A stretch of 64,000 nt of DNA from Anisakis pegreffii (GCA_035041965.1 JAPYMA010001498.1:141213-205212), one strand, 5' to 3'. Shown: positions 39,776-53,221, counted from the first letter of the stretch. Numbers and translations are program-made. The notes: generated from the letters alone by a model not told the origin.

Positions 39776-40484
39776 CTCACTTCAGCTGTCACTAAACAAC
39801 ACTACAAGGGAGACGTTCTTCGAGTCACCACCTAGCGACTCGACTCTTCAGGTGAGTAGTCCAGGCGAACTTTCCAGACCTACCGCTAACTTCATAAGGC
39901 GATTCATACCCTACGTTTGTGGAACTCAATTTTACAGGGATAGTTTTCTTTTTTCATATGCCAGTGCAGCTATTATCAAACCCAGTCACAGTTCCTCCCG
40001 CAACAAACTATATATTCTCTCATGTGATACCTCTAATTCTAAGAAGCGATCAATTCCGAGAGCTTCAATCTCAGCCACGACATGACTAGGATATTGCGTC
40101 AGGTTGTGCATAGATAGCTAAGTATTCCCCTAAATCGCATGCTAATATGGCTCACTATAACTAACGTTTGACTAAGCAAAGTCAAAGTCCGCTAAGCGCT
40201 ACACGAGCTCAATCAACATCTGATATACTTCCAGTCAAATCGTGTCAAAGTTTTGGCTCAGTGAGCTTTTAATGCAGTCACAGTCAAGCTAACTCAAGTC
40301 GAAGCTATGACTAAGTTAAATCAAGTTAAGTGTAACCTGCGACAGCTACCTCAATACATATCAGCAAATGTGCTATTCTCATATCTATGCTAGAGTCCAA
40401 CACGATTTCACGTAATAGAGTCCACATTGGGGAGGGGAGGGGGAATGGTGAGGTGTAGAAACTAAAAAAAATTTCAATTAGGTG

Positions 40485-40575
40485 GGATGGGCCATATTTA
40501 TAGCCAGTCCAAGTCCCTACCTCCGGCTCCGGAGTTAAGCGGGTCATTACGTGCCGCATCCCTCCTTCGCCCTAC
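40485..40575 (-). promoter_or_regulatory. Isolated GC-rich block with a TATA box
   Basis: On the minus strand, TATAAATA (40495-40502) lies just downstream of a GC-rich stretch containing the palindrome CTCCGGCTCCGGAG. The block stands out from the AT-rich surroundings. It could be a core promoter of a decayed element, but no transcript start or linked gene is visible. Confidence 0.25.
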
Positions 40576-41258
40576 CCACATCCCTTATAAAAAGGTTTAC
40601 AATATTCCCAATAACGATGAATGTAAAAATGAATAAATAAATAAATAATGAAAACATAACATGATAATTTGTGGCAATATACATGACTATATACATTAAA
40701 TGTAATATTGTTTTGATTTGTTTGATTTGAAATTACTAACCAGGTAATAGTCTGAGTCAGAATGTATGATTTTTCCTTTGATATCAAATTGTTTCAAATG
40801 AGCTAAGCTTCTCAGTATATGACAATACAGTGACGATAACAATAGTAACAATAACACAGAACGAAGGTGATAAAATAGCACAAATAACACTAACAACTGT
40901 ATTAAAAAGCACTAAAAAATCCCCCCAGTTAAAGCATACGAGGCATCATCAATATCTTCACAAGTTTATGATCGACAATAATAACATTAAACAATGCACT
41001 ATACTATTTGTCACTGTATTGTCTTCTATACTTAATTGGTCAATTATAAATCAAGCACGATTTACATCTAATTAACAACACATACAATCTTAATTCACGA
41101 TATTCATAAATGAATTAAAGAATAAAAAAACATGTGATTAAAAAAGTGGTCACTGACCACGACTAAATTTTATTCTCTGTCCCTAATTATAAGTCTAAAA
41201 TTACTAACCAGGCGCTTTTTTGCGTCACTGTATCATATTTGTTAAATAGTGACGAATA

Positions 41259-41420
41259 TTATTGTTGAGCTGAATATTCGTTCGAATATTGATCGCTGTT
41301 GTTTTGATTTGTTTGATTTGATTTGAGGTGATACTGTTGAATATCGATTTTGAAACTGCCACGAGATATTGATGGAGATGAACTGGTGCCACCACGTCTA
41401 TCAGATCGTCCATCGGCCCG
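41259..41420 (-). other. In-frame extension after a TGA-CGG stop (possible readthrough)
   Basis: Directly after the stop of the gene at 41421-41840, the same frame stays open for 53 codons to a TAA. It reads an R/S/G-rich then Q/N/S-rich sequence (GRSDRRGGTSSSPSISRG, then NQTNQNNSDQYSNEYSAQQ), which looks more coding-like than the other frames. TGA followed by CGG is one of the known leaky-stop contexts. It could also be a C-terminus cut off by a nonsense mutation, or 3' UTR that is open by chance. Confidence 0.3.
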
Positions 41421-41840
41421 TCACCATCGACTATGGTGTCTCGTCATCCATTTGGAACCATCACCACGCGATTCTACCTAGAATTGGATGACGATTCAAT
41501 GCTGTATCATTTTCAAGATGTATCATTTTCAGGCATACGGCGCATCGCTACATTATCCAAAATATCTATATCTCTATCAATATTATGTCTGTTATCACAC
41601 AACTGTTTTATGCATCAACACATCTAATGGACCGATATCACACAATACTCATACTTACTGAATATACGATAGATTCCTGTCAGATCAAGAGAATTTAACA
41701 ACATTGATCGATAATAAATTCACCAAGAAACAAATTAAACCACTACAGAAATGATTCAATTCCTCACCTTTGATTCGAAGTGATGACCAGTGACAGTATC
41801 GTAGAAACTGTCACGGTTTGTCCGCTCGATCACCTCTGCT
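41421..41840 (-). CDS. Last two exons of an unrecognised gene
   Basis: Exon 41768-41840 has a strong acceptor (GTTCCAG) and donor (GTGAGG) and reads EVIERTNRDSFYDTVTGHHF in one open frame. It joins in phase to 41421-41477 (acceptor ATTCTAG), which ends SKWMTRHHSRW-TGA. The upstream exon boundary is phase 2, so earlier exons exist, but I did not find convincing ones between 41841 and 47 kb. The family is not recognised. Confidence 0.42.
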
Positions 41841-43357
41841 CTGGAACAGTATTAAATGATTAATTCTTAGCTTTCCTCGAATTTATTTCAATACAATCCG
41901 AGCGGTTCAATACGGTCGTCATTAATAAATTAGCCTCATACGTTAACAACATTCCATACTAAATATAGCGGGTGAATTTCAATGGTAATCAAATATTAAT
42001 GAAGTATCACTGATAAAACGGTACCAAACATTCTCGCACTTCAGCAACTAAGCTGAATCCAAAGTCTACGTTAAGGTGATCACTGCTAACAGTAGTTGTC
42101 CTCTCATTGCATTTCCCTTAATCCACGCAATCATGAACATATCAAACGATATGATAATAAAAAACATAAGCAATTGGAAGGTTACATGAACACAACATAT
42201 CTACGGCGCAATTCTGAATTGCACCAGATAATACGTGAACAAACTGAAATCATGAATAACACATACAAACGTGCATAACGCACCACCACTCCATCGTACA
42301 GAACATCATATATGACCGAAGCAAATGAATACTGAATGAGTAAGGCAGTCACAATGAAATGATCTGTGGTGATCAACTGGTATACTACCATTAATTCATA
42401 GAGTGTACATTTATGATCAGAACGAGGTGATCAACAAAACATGCACATATTATTATGCCATACCACTAGCGGTTGAATTCCAACATCAACGGAAAAGAGA
42501 ATTGACATTTCGTCAGGATCTCAGAAGCTCTTTCATTCCAGAATGCGAATGAAATTCCGGAGAACGCTAACAATCAATCGTTAATAATCGGTACTATCAA
42601 ATGTCGTTATTCATAAAACCTGGCGATTTGAATGATTGCGTGGTCTCTGAAAAAAAAAGGTGTATTGACTCCACCAGCAAATATAGTGGGGGGCATGGAT
42701 CGAAATCCTTAGATTATCAAGGGAAAATGGAATTCCATCGAATGTGGAAAATGGAATTCGTAAATTAAATTAGTATCAAATGGAAGCAGTCGTGTGATGT
42801 TTGTAACTAAATTAAAAGTGATTTAAGCCATCTTGGTGGAGTTAGATGAGCTAAAAATCGATGGACATTAATTTGAAATTTGAAATTTTGAAATATCAGT
42901 AATTTGAAATTGTATCATCAAAAGGAAGCCTTGCTTTCGAACTTTTAATTTGGATAAAGACTAGAGCATGAGGACATGGTCGATTCTAGGTAACGATATT
43001 TGATTGTTTTTGTAAGATATTCTCAACTGGCATCATCATCAGCTTGAATCAAGAAGAAAGGCATGTGAAAGGACGATTGCTACAATTGAGACATTCAACA
43101 TGTTCAATTTTTAAGCATTTGAATCGCTCTGATAAGTAATTCGCTTTCTAGCAAAAAGATGCTTAAGAACAATTCTAACAAAACTGCTGAATGAATAGCA
43201 TAAAGTATCCCTGCATGCATATATCGAAAAGATCGACACCATTTGAACAGTGAGCAATTTCGTCCCACAGCATGTATATTTCTCTGAAACCAAGGAATAC
43301 GAATCTGAGGGTTGAGAGGACATGACATGCCGATATGTGAACCTGAGAGTTGCATGG
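41841..43357. other. No supported gene
   Basis: AT-rich DNA. It should contain upstream exons of the minus-strand gene ending at 41421, but none could be fixed by splice phase. Open frames at 42182-42391 lack splice support. Confidence 0.4.
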
Positions 43358-44150
43358 GATTGAAAGTGGTTATCCTGAAATAGCTAATTCCTCTTGTACA
43401 TTCATCAGCAAACATACAATGAGATATTTGAGATGGCTTAAGAAAATCATCAATGTTTCTATGAGCAAGCAAAAACGTCAGATTACATCAAAATTTTCTG
43501 AAATTAGAGAATCTGATGTATTCGATGATATGAAAAAACGACCACGTTACTGGGCAACCTGAGGATATCGTTCGTTTGAAGATGGTGTCCATAATGCTAC
43601 CGTTGAAATATATAGATTGATCAATAGCGATACAATATATTGAAACGAGCGTTGCACAGCTACTTGAAATGGATTCAAGAATTTAGCTATATCTCCTTGG
43701 TTAAATGCAATCGCTCGACAACATATATACATTTCTGAAAGTAGAGAATCTGAGAAATCTAATGACGTCAAGAAATTGCCATGTTACAGCGCAAACCTGA
43801 GGAAACGGTGAGTTTGAAGATGGTCACCCTAATTCCTCTATAGTAATGTACACATTGATCTATAGTGATACAATGTATTGGAACGAGCGCCGCCGAGCTA
43901 CATGAGATAGATTCAGAAAATCGCCTGTATCTCCTCAATTATGTGAAAACTCTCAACAAGATATATACATTTCTGAAAGTAGAGAATCTGGGGAATCTAA
44001 CGACGTGAAAAAGTTACCATGTTACTGGGCAAACCTAAGGACACAGTTAGTTCGAAGATGGTCATTCTAATACTGCTATATTATTGTATAAATTGATCAA
44101 TAGCGATGCAATGTATTGAAGCGAGCGACCCCCAGCAACGTTTTATATTT
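43358..44150. repeat. Degenerate tandem repeat, 238-bp period
   Basis: Units begin at 43574, 43812 and 44050 with GTTTGAAGATGG-type sequence, exactly 238 bases apart, and a more diverged unit begins about 43358. Shared landmarks are ATTGATCAATAGCGATACAA, GGAACGAGCG-like sequence, ATATATACATTTCTGAAAGT and a block ending ACTGGGCAAACCT. About 3.3 copies are present. Some units keep partial open frames, but none is intact throughout. Confidence 0.75.
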
Positions 44151-44500
44151 TGTTTCTGAATCTTTTTTTCTGGTTTTGCTTTGGGTTTTTGGATTCTTAT
44201 GGTGTATCCTGAGAAACAATTTACCTCTCTCTTGCAGTCGATTCGTAATGTGATTTAAAAAATTTTGGTTAATTTTCTGATGCTGTTCATAGAGAAGGTA
44301 CCTAATTCTCAAAACATTCCTTGGTTCTCTCTCATTCAGAAATAATTCCTTTCAGTGAAGCAATGGCATTGATAACGGGGGAGGGAAGCGATTGCTCATT
44401 TTGAAAATCGGAAAAATTATCCGAACGACTGCTGCATTCGAAGCAGTTCCGATAAAATCTTATCGTTTTTTTTCCGTTCATGTCAAAACATACTTTCGAA

Positions 44501-44691
44501 TCATCGTCTACAAGACCCAAATGCATTCAATTCCCTGGACCCTTCAATGTTGATATTTTTCGAGTTCTTTGCATTTGCTAAAAATTTCGTGCTTGTGCCG
44601 CCGTGATAATAAACTGATGCGAACATAGGAAATTTATTTCGCTCTTTGAGAAATATTTTTTTGTCGCTGTTCGAATCGTTTTGTTTAATTG
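44501..44691 (-). CDS. Possible terminal exon, family unknown
   Basis: An acceptor TGATTGCAG precedes an open frame of 62 codons rich in K/N/S (KKIFLKERNKFPMFASVYYH, ending LNAFGSCRR-TGA). The upstream phase would be 1. An ATG-initiated 64-codon ORF in another frame (44332-44526) overlaps its end. There are no recognisable motifs, and this may be a chance ORF. Confidence 0.2.
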
Positions 44692-44699
44692 CTGCAATC

Positions 44700-47600
44700 A
44701 CTTTACTATTAATCCGGTTCTACCCTTCAAATTTTATGTTCAGTATTCATTTCTCCTCTTTCAGTGATCAATAATTCTTTTCTATTGTTGGGTGCATATT
44801 TACACCTATTATCATTTTCGCGAAGCACTTAATTAAAAACGTTCACAATCAATATTTTCTGTGGGCTATTTTTTGAGTGCACTTATTTTCTCGTTTTTCC
44901 AAGAATTTTACCCATTCTAATTCTGAGAGCATTCTTTCACTTTTCTGAAAGACTGTTGTTTCGTTGCGTCCTTGACATCGATCGCATTTTCTTTAGCAAT
45001 GACTCATAGATGGGACATTTTTCTCTGATATTTTTCTCGTTTGATTTTTTTGTTTGTCAAGAATAGATTGGCAATTCATTTTATGTTCATTGCGAATGAC
45101 TTTTTTGCTCATTTTTTTATTGAAATGTTCGAAATGCTTTCCAGTGATTAACTGTTAATCTCTTCAATATCCTAATGCACTAATTTTACCCTTTCCGTTG
45201 TTTTTCAGTGAGTCGTTGCGTTCTATTTATCTTCTCATTCGATTCTCTCATTGTTAGTTGAGACGTCCTTTGAAAGTAAATTTACAACTCCATTATTTTG
45301 TTAAAGAAGCTTATCTAGTTGTGTGTTTGCATCATTGAATAAACAATCAAAAATGTGACCGATTTACTACGCGATTCCTAAACCCGAAGGTTCTTCGTTA
45401 CAAGGAGAACGTGTGAAATTGGTGCGGTCTCAATTCGTTGTTCTGGTCTATTGAACTCAGTTAATTGCGAAAGTATATGGTGCATTTATTTTTTCCATTC
45501 ATTTCGTCGTAATTGTGAATTTTTGCTCTATGTGAATTGCATATTTCGTAATTTGGTCTGAAAGAGAAAATAAAGTTACTGTTACTTATATACAGTCAAT
45601 GTTAAACGAAAATCATCGGTAAGTGAAGAGATTTCGAAATCTGCGAAAAGAATTTCGAAATCATTCCAAATGTTTTGAAAGACGGTTGAATGGGATGTGA
45701 ACATAATCAGAAATATTGATGTGATATTTTTTCTTAATTGATGCCTTCGTACTTTTGATCGTTTACAATTGATATTTCTCGATATCAATTGTTTAAATGT
45801 GCGAAATTATTAGCTCATTGCCATTTGAATGAAGCAACCTCACATACACATTCATTTACTCGCAGCTGTCGAATTACCTAAATCAAATGGCGTCAATAAT
45901 CAGCGTCAAAACCAGTGAATGTTATTACTGGATGCTTTTTTTCGAATTAATGACTCGATATTATTGTCAAACTAGTGATTCATCATTAGTTTTCTTCATT
46001 TTCTTGCGAAATTCCGCTCGAATTGATCAGATTAATCGTAAGTTTAATCTGATGGGTGATCAAGTGTGGTTGGTTAAATAGAATATATAACAAATATACA
46101 TACCATTATTTATTACTAACCATTCAGTAAGTCATTTTTACATATGGAGCATTTTTTCAACGTTCACAGCAGCATTTTGTTAAATGTGCGTTTGTCTTGG
46201 CCATATGTCGAAATGAACTTATCAAATGTAAGCAACTATTCTGTTCTGAAGGCCACAAACCACCGCTCTCAAATTCACTGAACATGATTTTTGATTTAGA
46301 TCCTAACAGTAGATCTGCAATTTGTTTACGATTGAGTTGGAGCATATTCTCTGCCTCAAACTGTACTCCGTTAATTTTGATTAATTTATTGACTGAGTTT
46401 GTTCAGTGTCATGTTAAAATTCGAGCATAAAAGAACAGAAGTGAAGAGATCAGTGAACAATGGTTCTGTTGAACTGTTTAATATCTCCTTAGTGATCGTA
46501 ATTTGAAGTGTCAAAATATTCTGCTGTTTTCACTTTATTATCAGCCAAAATCGAGCATGTTATTAATTATGTGAGTTGAAGATAAAAGCACGTAGATATG
46601 GTGTAAATTGAAGAAGACAAGTTTGTTGTTAGAACAGCACAATGAATTTATCTACTTTTTTTGCAATCGATACAAATTGACGAATCAGTGTTTCAGTTTT
46701 GTTTGAGCTTAATACGTATTGTTCTTGAGATCTCAAACGATCCATCGAACAAGCACGCACTTCGCTCGAAATTTTCACTCAGAAACGTTGTATCGAAAGC
46801 GGTTCTGTGTTCACTAAGTGAAGAATGAATTTATGACGATATTATCGACACTCTTCACCTCTTCTATCGATCTCATTTCTGAATGAGCTGAACTCTTTTT
46901 CTAACCAAACAAATAAGCACAAAGTTCAGTTTGCATGTGTAAATTCAAGTTGCATATTAAAACTCGTCTGAACTACGTATAATAATTACTCCACTTGTAG
47001 CCATAAAGGCAAACATGTCACATTAATGCCCTTCAAATATCTGTTTTTGTCATCATCACATTGCAATGCTTAACCTTATCTATGTATTTTATCTAATCTC
47101 ATTCGTGCTCTTTGTAACACCCAATACCTTGGTATTCTCCTTAAGCTTATTGTCCTACTCAAGTGAACATCAGTTGAGCAATATCATAAAAGATCTTTTC
47201 GTGTATATTTGCTCTTTTCGATCATTTTTCGTTCATTTTTATGGTAAAATGAGAACGAAGAATAAAATATAGATGCTCAATTGGTTGTGCAAAATTGCAC
47301 GATGCTTCCAACAGTTGAGCTCATTCACAGTTAAGATAACATCAACAAGAACCAAAGAAAAATGAGAATTCTTAAAAATAGATGGTTTTTGTCAGCGATG
47401 TCTGCAACGAGTGTTCACAGTTGACTTTCATATCAGCTATATTTATTCATGTTAATAGCTGGCTCATCCCAGTCGCAATTAGCGATGCCACACTTCAAAT
47501 AATACTTCTCAAGTGTTTCAGTTGAATAATCACTGAACAATTCGAGTGAACGCAAACCATTTCCCATTCACATTGTTAAACACTCTGAAAAGAACACACA

Positions 47601-47970
47601 AAACACGACAGAACACACTGAGACATGAACAATTTCAGTGTCTTCCAGTGCAGCGATACTCATGAATCTTTTACAAGCAAGTTTTGTCTGACTTGAGGCT
47701 GTACCAGAACATAACAGCTGGCAACTACATATGCACAAATGTAGTTTCTCTCAGATTTTATCCTCTCCGTGCAAACTTCATTGTGTTCTTCATAATCGAT
47801 CAGTGATCCATTTGATCTGCAAATCAATGGTTTCGTACTGTTGCATCATTTCGTTCTATTATGATTATGACTGTCTGTTTGAAATAATCTGTCGGATACA
47901 ATTGACTTGGTGATTCTCCGGTTCCGTCAGAGGTTCAAGTTAGGATTTTCGTTTTCAGGAATTCGATCGC
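44700..47970. other. Intergenic, no supported gene
   Basis: AT-rich DNA upstream of the DOMON gene. The best coding-like stretch is on the minus strand at 46157-46390, with hydrophobic-charged composition (QLNRKQIADLLLGSKSKIMF), but no consistent exon model could be built around it. Confidence 0.45.
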
Positions 47971-47972
47971 TT

Positions 47973-47999
47973 ACTTTCACAGAAGTAGCCGACCTGCAG
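47973..47999 (+). promoter_or_regulatory. Candidate SL acceptors for the DOMON gene
   Basis: Two 3' splice sites, CTTTCACAG (ending 47982) and GACCTGCAG (ending 47999), lie 29 and 12 bases before the ATG at 48012. Either would give a short spliced-leader-capped 5' UTR. Inferred from position. Confidence 0.4.
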
Positions 48000-48011
48000 T
48001 GAAGAACCGTT

Positions 48012-51000
48012 ATGGCGATATTGTTCTATCAATATTGCTGGATATTTGTAACAGCGGTATGTTATTCTGACTTGTGTGTTGCGGAGATCCAGCAATTTTG
48101 GGGAGCTGATCCCCGTCCACGGCTTTTTTCAAGCTGAGTGTAAAATTTCGTCCCACACTATCCCCGTCTCTGACTTTTTCCGTCCCCACTAATTCTGAAT
48201 GAACTGATCACTCATTGTTGACTGCAAAATTGTAAAAAACTGCGGGATTCATTAACTGAAATTTTATGAAGATTAATTTTCAGTTGTTTTTTTTTTGCCG
48301 GATCGAACGCAAGTCATACTATACACATCACGATTCTTTAACAGAAAGCTCAATAGCTTTAAGCCTAATATTAATTCGAAGTCAATTATGATTTTGAGGG
48401 TATTCTCATTTTGAAAGGGTATTTGTTTCAACAGCTGTTTGCTTGAGACAGAAGCACAGATGAAAATTCAATGACTGAAATCCATCTGAAAATTCGACTG
48501 CGAGAATGTTTCTTCCATCTCCGGTGAGTATATCTGTATCTGTTTCAGTGGCTGATTGTGTCGCCATGCACTGGCCACAATGATGATGATCTGCAGCCGC
48601 GTTGTGGTGTTGACTATGGATGTTGGTTCGTTAAATACTCACCTAATTTGTTTGTTGCTTGAAACCACTCATTGAATGTTTCCTCAGAATTCCATATCTG
48701 ACCGCATTGAGATCGATTCGAACTTCTTATATTTATACGCCACAACCACTAAAATTTCATTAAAGCAATAAAGCAGGACTGATTCATTTTGACTGATCGG
48801 ATCTGCAAATCAATCACAGATCTGCCAGGATGAGTACCACATTTTTGAAAAGTTTAATCTCATAATGATCCGGCAAAACTGATTAACTACTTCCATATAA
48901 GATTCCGTTCTGAAACGTTTCGAAAATGAAAATGAAAATTTCGAATAATGTCTATCAGTCGATGTTTTTCTCAAGGATTCGCTGTTTGTTGTTCGAATAA
49001 AAAATAAATAAAAAACTTTTCGTCAGGTTTATACCAATGGGCTGTGCTGATAACGAATGTATTGCATCAGTTCGATGGTCTATCAGCAATAATACTCTGC
49101 TGAGCTTATATTTGGAAGCATCCGTCCAACTGCTGCTCAATCAAACCAATAACATCTTGGGCACTTATGTAGCAGTTGGCTTTTCGAATGACCGAAGAAT
49201 GGTCAGTCAGTCAGTTTTTCAAAACGACCGAACATCTCAAGCGCATTTAAATAGCACATCTGATCTAGGCTCTGAGCGATTTTCCAGCTGCTCTTAAGCA
49301 GTGCACTGCATTGGATATCAAGAACTATTGGTTACGGTGCGCTACAGTAACGCCTAGTGGGCTATTATAGTGTGTTAACGAGTAGTTTAACAAGCTATAG
49401 TATGCTGGCGCAAAACGTGATATTTTATTGAAGTTTCATCTGGATGCGCGAATTAGAATGATTGAAAATTCAGGGTGAAGATATGGTGATTGAATGCGTG
49501 TATAATGGACGGGGAGATGTACGTCCGTTCATTTCGTACAATGACGGTCTTCATAATGCTCAATTACATGCGGTAAATATTTTAAATGTCAGCGAATCGG
49601 ATAACTTCGAATCGAAATCTCGTTCGTTATGAAATGAACGAGGTGATTGGAGTCCTGTGCGAAAACTTTTTGATAATCATGTTACTTTGGTGTCTCCACG
49701 AAAGTGACAAAAAAAACATTTTTACAGGCAAGTGAAGAGCTGATCACGGATGCAAATTCGTCGATCATTGATGATTACTTTTCTTGTGAAATCGAACTGG
49801 ATTTCGAGAGACGTGAACTTCTTAGCGCCATCGACCAACTGAAGGTTACAAGCATCCATCTCGCTTATCAAACATTGGACATCTATGCATTCATAATGGA
49901 CAGGGCATGAATTGCCTCTGTGACATCACAAATAAATTCATGCATTACAAAGAGAGAAAATGCAATTAAATGATGCCAAACTGAACGAAACAATCAGTCT
50001 CATATCAAATCTATATTGCTATTATCATAACGTAACGCAGCTGAAATGTTGGGAAGCTTGTTGAAATTCTGTACACACAAATAGTTCTGAAATAATTCTT
50101 TACACACAAACAACCGTCATCGATAATTTTACCAACTTCTTTTTGATAATTACTCGTTGCTTTATGATAATGCAGTTTTTTTTTTGCATCTCTTCAAGGC
50201 GTTTGCAATTCTTCATTTCGTATATGCTATCTGATTTAAGACCTCAGATGTGACATCAGCACCGTTCTACTTACAACTAGCTCTTGGATATGCTGACCCC
50301 TACAGTAAGTTTTCATGACAGTTTTAGAAAATTCCATAATAATTTCCTCGTTTCTACTTTAAAATTTCCTAGCTGTGCAACATCAAAAATGTGATAGCAG
50401 ATCATCATTACTACTGTTGTTATTAATGCAGAATACTTCAAAAACCATTCCAACAACCCTAATTTTGAAATTTGAGCTTTTGCTAAGAAGAAGCACTCGC
50501 TGTGGGATGGACCCCTGTTTCCGTGGACCTCTTCCGAGGCAGTTTCGTTGCAAAAAACCTCAGCAAACGGCTACTATATCGTTAACGAAGCAACGCAATC
50601 GGTTACACATATATCGAGGAATCTTACATACGTTCTCGTAACACTCCATGGTATGCTCCACTTACCCAATTGCGAGAAGCCTTCAATCGTATTATTTCAA
50701 TGTTTAGTGGTCACATTGAAGCATTGAAATAATAGAAAAATTATTGAAATCACTGAAAATCATTGAAATGGTCCATTTAAATCATTGGAAAGTCAGTCAA
50801 AAAGGTATTAGAATTCATAAAATTCTGAATGTCATACAAAAATCTTTGAAGATCATCGAGGTCGATCATGTGAATTGAGGCAGCATCCATAGTATGATAA
50901 AAGGTATTCGTGTAGTGTTTCTGACTGATGATTCAGGTTTAATAATGCTTTGGGCTTGGTGGTTCCTCGTTTCGAATGCGATTTTGATGGCACGATACTG

Positions 51001-53203
51001 TAAGATCGCATGGCCATCGACGAAACTTTGCGGTGCCGCTGTGTGGTTCCAAGTGAGTGCGCATTCTTTCGAAAATCCCAAATAATATCCACGATCATGC
51101 ACACACAAATCCATAAACACACATTCTGCGACTCGCAGAGGAACACTGAATTCATATGCATGGAGGAATTATGAATGGAGACGATCACTCTGTGGAACTT
51201 AACAATTGAAGCGAATCAATAGTTTCGAAGTTTTGTCGAATAGCTGTTCTATTTCAGTTTCATCGAAGTTTCATGATTGCATCCATTGCGCTACAAATTG
51301 TTGCGTTCTTATTCGTCATAACGCAAGCCGGATTTTCATTTCACTTTTGGTGTACAATGCAGTGTACAATGGAGGTGAGCAAAGTTGAAAATTTTCACTT
51401 GCTTAATCAACCGATCAAATTTCCTGGTCAATTCTACTCAGTCGTCATGTTTATACGTTAGATTATAAGAGGTTTAGTTAATCATTTCACGATAAATATC
51501 CACTCCACGACCTTTTTTTTTCAACCCTCTCAGTGATATTGTGGCCGTGAGACCATCGTAATCTGATTTCTATCCGTAGATGGTGAAAGCGTGTTACAAT
51601 GAGTTCTTAAAATAATTCTATCAGGCCTCTTTAATGGCTAAAATCAATCCTTGAGCAGTTCGTAATATATCCAAAGCCAAAGTAGTAATCAATCGTCTCA
51701 TTTGAATATTAGTTGATGGAATTGATGAAATAATAACTGAAATTAAAATAAAATTGAATAGTATGAATACTAATAGTAATAATTAATCAAGATAATTGAT
51801 AACAAAATAATAATAAATAACTAAATTAATAGTAATAATTAAAATTAAATATAAAGTAATCAAAACAATAATAAATGAATAGTATGGAATAATAATTGAT
51901 GAATGCACTCTCATGCATGCGTTCAAGTCGTCACTTTATTGCACTGAGTCTAGCACAAAGACTTTTTAACGGATAAAAGATACTTTAGCATTTCTCGGTA
52001 CCAAAACATACCTGGAGCGGGTTGATTGCTATTTCACTCGCTTTGCTGCAACCATTCTTTGCGACGATACGGCCGAGTCCGATATCCAACTGGCGACATG
52101 CTTTCAACGTTTTGCACTGGCTTGTTGGAATGACATCGTTTGTTGTCGCCTGTGCGTTTGCATTTTCTTCATCTGAACTAAATTCGATACTTTCATTTAT
52201 GATGAATGAATGTATTTATTGTTACTTGAACAACGCAAAATAATCAAATTTCTGATCTTTGTCACACGCTGAAAGATAATTACACCGTAATTATGAGATC
52301 AGATTTTGTATTGCAGTTTGCCGTTGGGTAATTTTCACGTACTGAAGATACTTTTCAATATTTTCGACGCAGATTAGCTCACTCGGTGAAGGTTTTGGAT
52401 GAAACTTTAAGAAAAAATTTTAAAAAAGATTTTCTCATATTCTTAAATTGAAGAAGAAGTAATAATTTCTCAAACCTTCTTCCACTTCAGCCGTAGCAAT
52501 GATCTCGTCGATTCCGCTCGGCAAAACTGCACTTGCGAAGCACTATGGGAAGTCACCGAATTTCTGGATGGGCTTATATTTGGTTCATTTCACAGGCGTA
52601 TCGATCATACTGGAAATTTTAGTGTCACGAACCGTGAGTAAGGAACGACGCAGAGGTACGAGTGCTTCATTTTGCCGTCAGAGTCATTCGTATTGGGAGG
52701 TTATTGAGGGAAGCTATGATTTTTCGAAGTGGACGGGCAGTTTGTTTGCAGTGAATATTTCGTTGCAGACAAAACTTTCCAGAAATTTTTTGAAATTCTG
52801 ATATATTTTCAGATGCCGAATCTACAGCTTTAATATATTCGAAGGTTCCGACGAGTGAACGACATCCCAGTCGTACGGTTAATATTGTTTGTGTAAGTTG
52901 TGAATATTTCGTTTAGTTTTAGTTGAAGTTGTAAATATCCAAATTCTAAATTTAAAAAGATAAACATCCAAATTATAAATGTCCAAAAAAAAATAAATAA
53001 ATATCTAAAAAATAAATAAATGAAGTCGTTAAATATCCAAATTTGATATTCTTGACTTACATTAAGCGTTCTCTGATTGTATCCGTTTACTGCAGAACAG
53101 GCGACTTCGCGCGTTTGTTCTATTGCTGCACATGGCTGGATCGTTCGCGATTTGTTCGTATATCTCGAAAATGATCATCGACAATTATTTCAGAAGTCAT
53201 TGA
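48012..53203 (+). CDS. DOMON - cytochrome b561 membrane protein (FRRS1-like)
   Basis: Predicted membrane electron-transfer protein. Exons: 48012-48056, 48549-48625, 49027-49201, 49474-49572, 49728-49844, 50241-50304, 50543-50650, 50937-51052, 51258-51374, 51989-52151, 52491-52655, 52813-52892, 53096-53203; phases agree throughout, about 477 aa. Order: a signal peptide (exon 1); a cysteine-bearing linker; a DOMON domain (about 45-220; GTYVAVGFSNDRRM, FISYNDGLHNAQLH); then a b561-type core of six helices with the four expected histidines, in LHGLIMLW, FHRSFMIAS, HTWSGLIA and HAFNVLHW; then a last helix ending RSH-stop. Known relatives (FRRS1, CYB561 domain proteins) move electrons across membranes, often reducing ferric iron, with ascorbate or similar donors. 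The substrate here is unknown. The exon 7 acceptor (GAGGCAG) was chosen because it keeps the frame into TM1. Confidence 0.88.
51716..51890. repeat. Low-complexity AATA/TAAT-rich tract
   Basis: An intron of the DOMON gene (exon 9 to 10) holds about 175 bases made almost entirely of A and T with repeated TAATAATAA and AAATTAA pieces. A similar tract of AAATATCCAAAT-type units lies in the last intron (52930-53050). Confidence 0.7.
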
Positions 53204-53215
53204 TATAGATATGCC

Positions 53216-53221
53216 AATAAA
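53216..53221 (+). terminator. Poly(A) signal of the DOMON gene
   Basis: AATAAA begins 13 bases after the stop codon at 53203, and a second lies at 53233. Such short 3' UTRs are common in nematodes. The next minus-strand exon model begins at 53288, so the two genes would converge with little space. Confidence 0.5.

Larger units (their letters stand above)
39171..39982. repeat. Dispersed repeat, second copy, split by an insertion
   Basis: The left half (39171-39352) and right half (39776-39982) align with consecutive parts of the copy at 38726. About 423 bp that are absent from that copy separate them. The uninterrupted copy therefore shows the pre-insertion state of this locus. Confidence 0.7.

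Noticed and set aside
40485..40575. 5S rRNA-like block
   Set aside because: The GC-rich sequence with a TTAAGC-like piece does not match 5S rRNA internal control regions over any useful length.
46157..46390. Minus-strand exon resembling a BACK-type helix pair
   Set aside because: Composition is suggestive, but no pair of splice sites gave a continuous frame and the similarity is only impressionistic.
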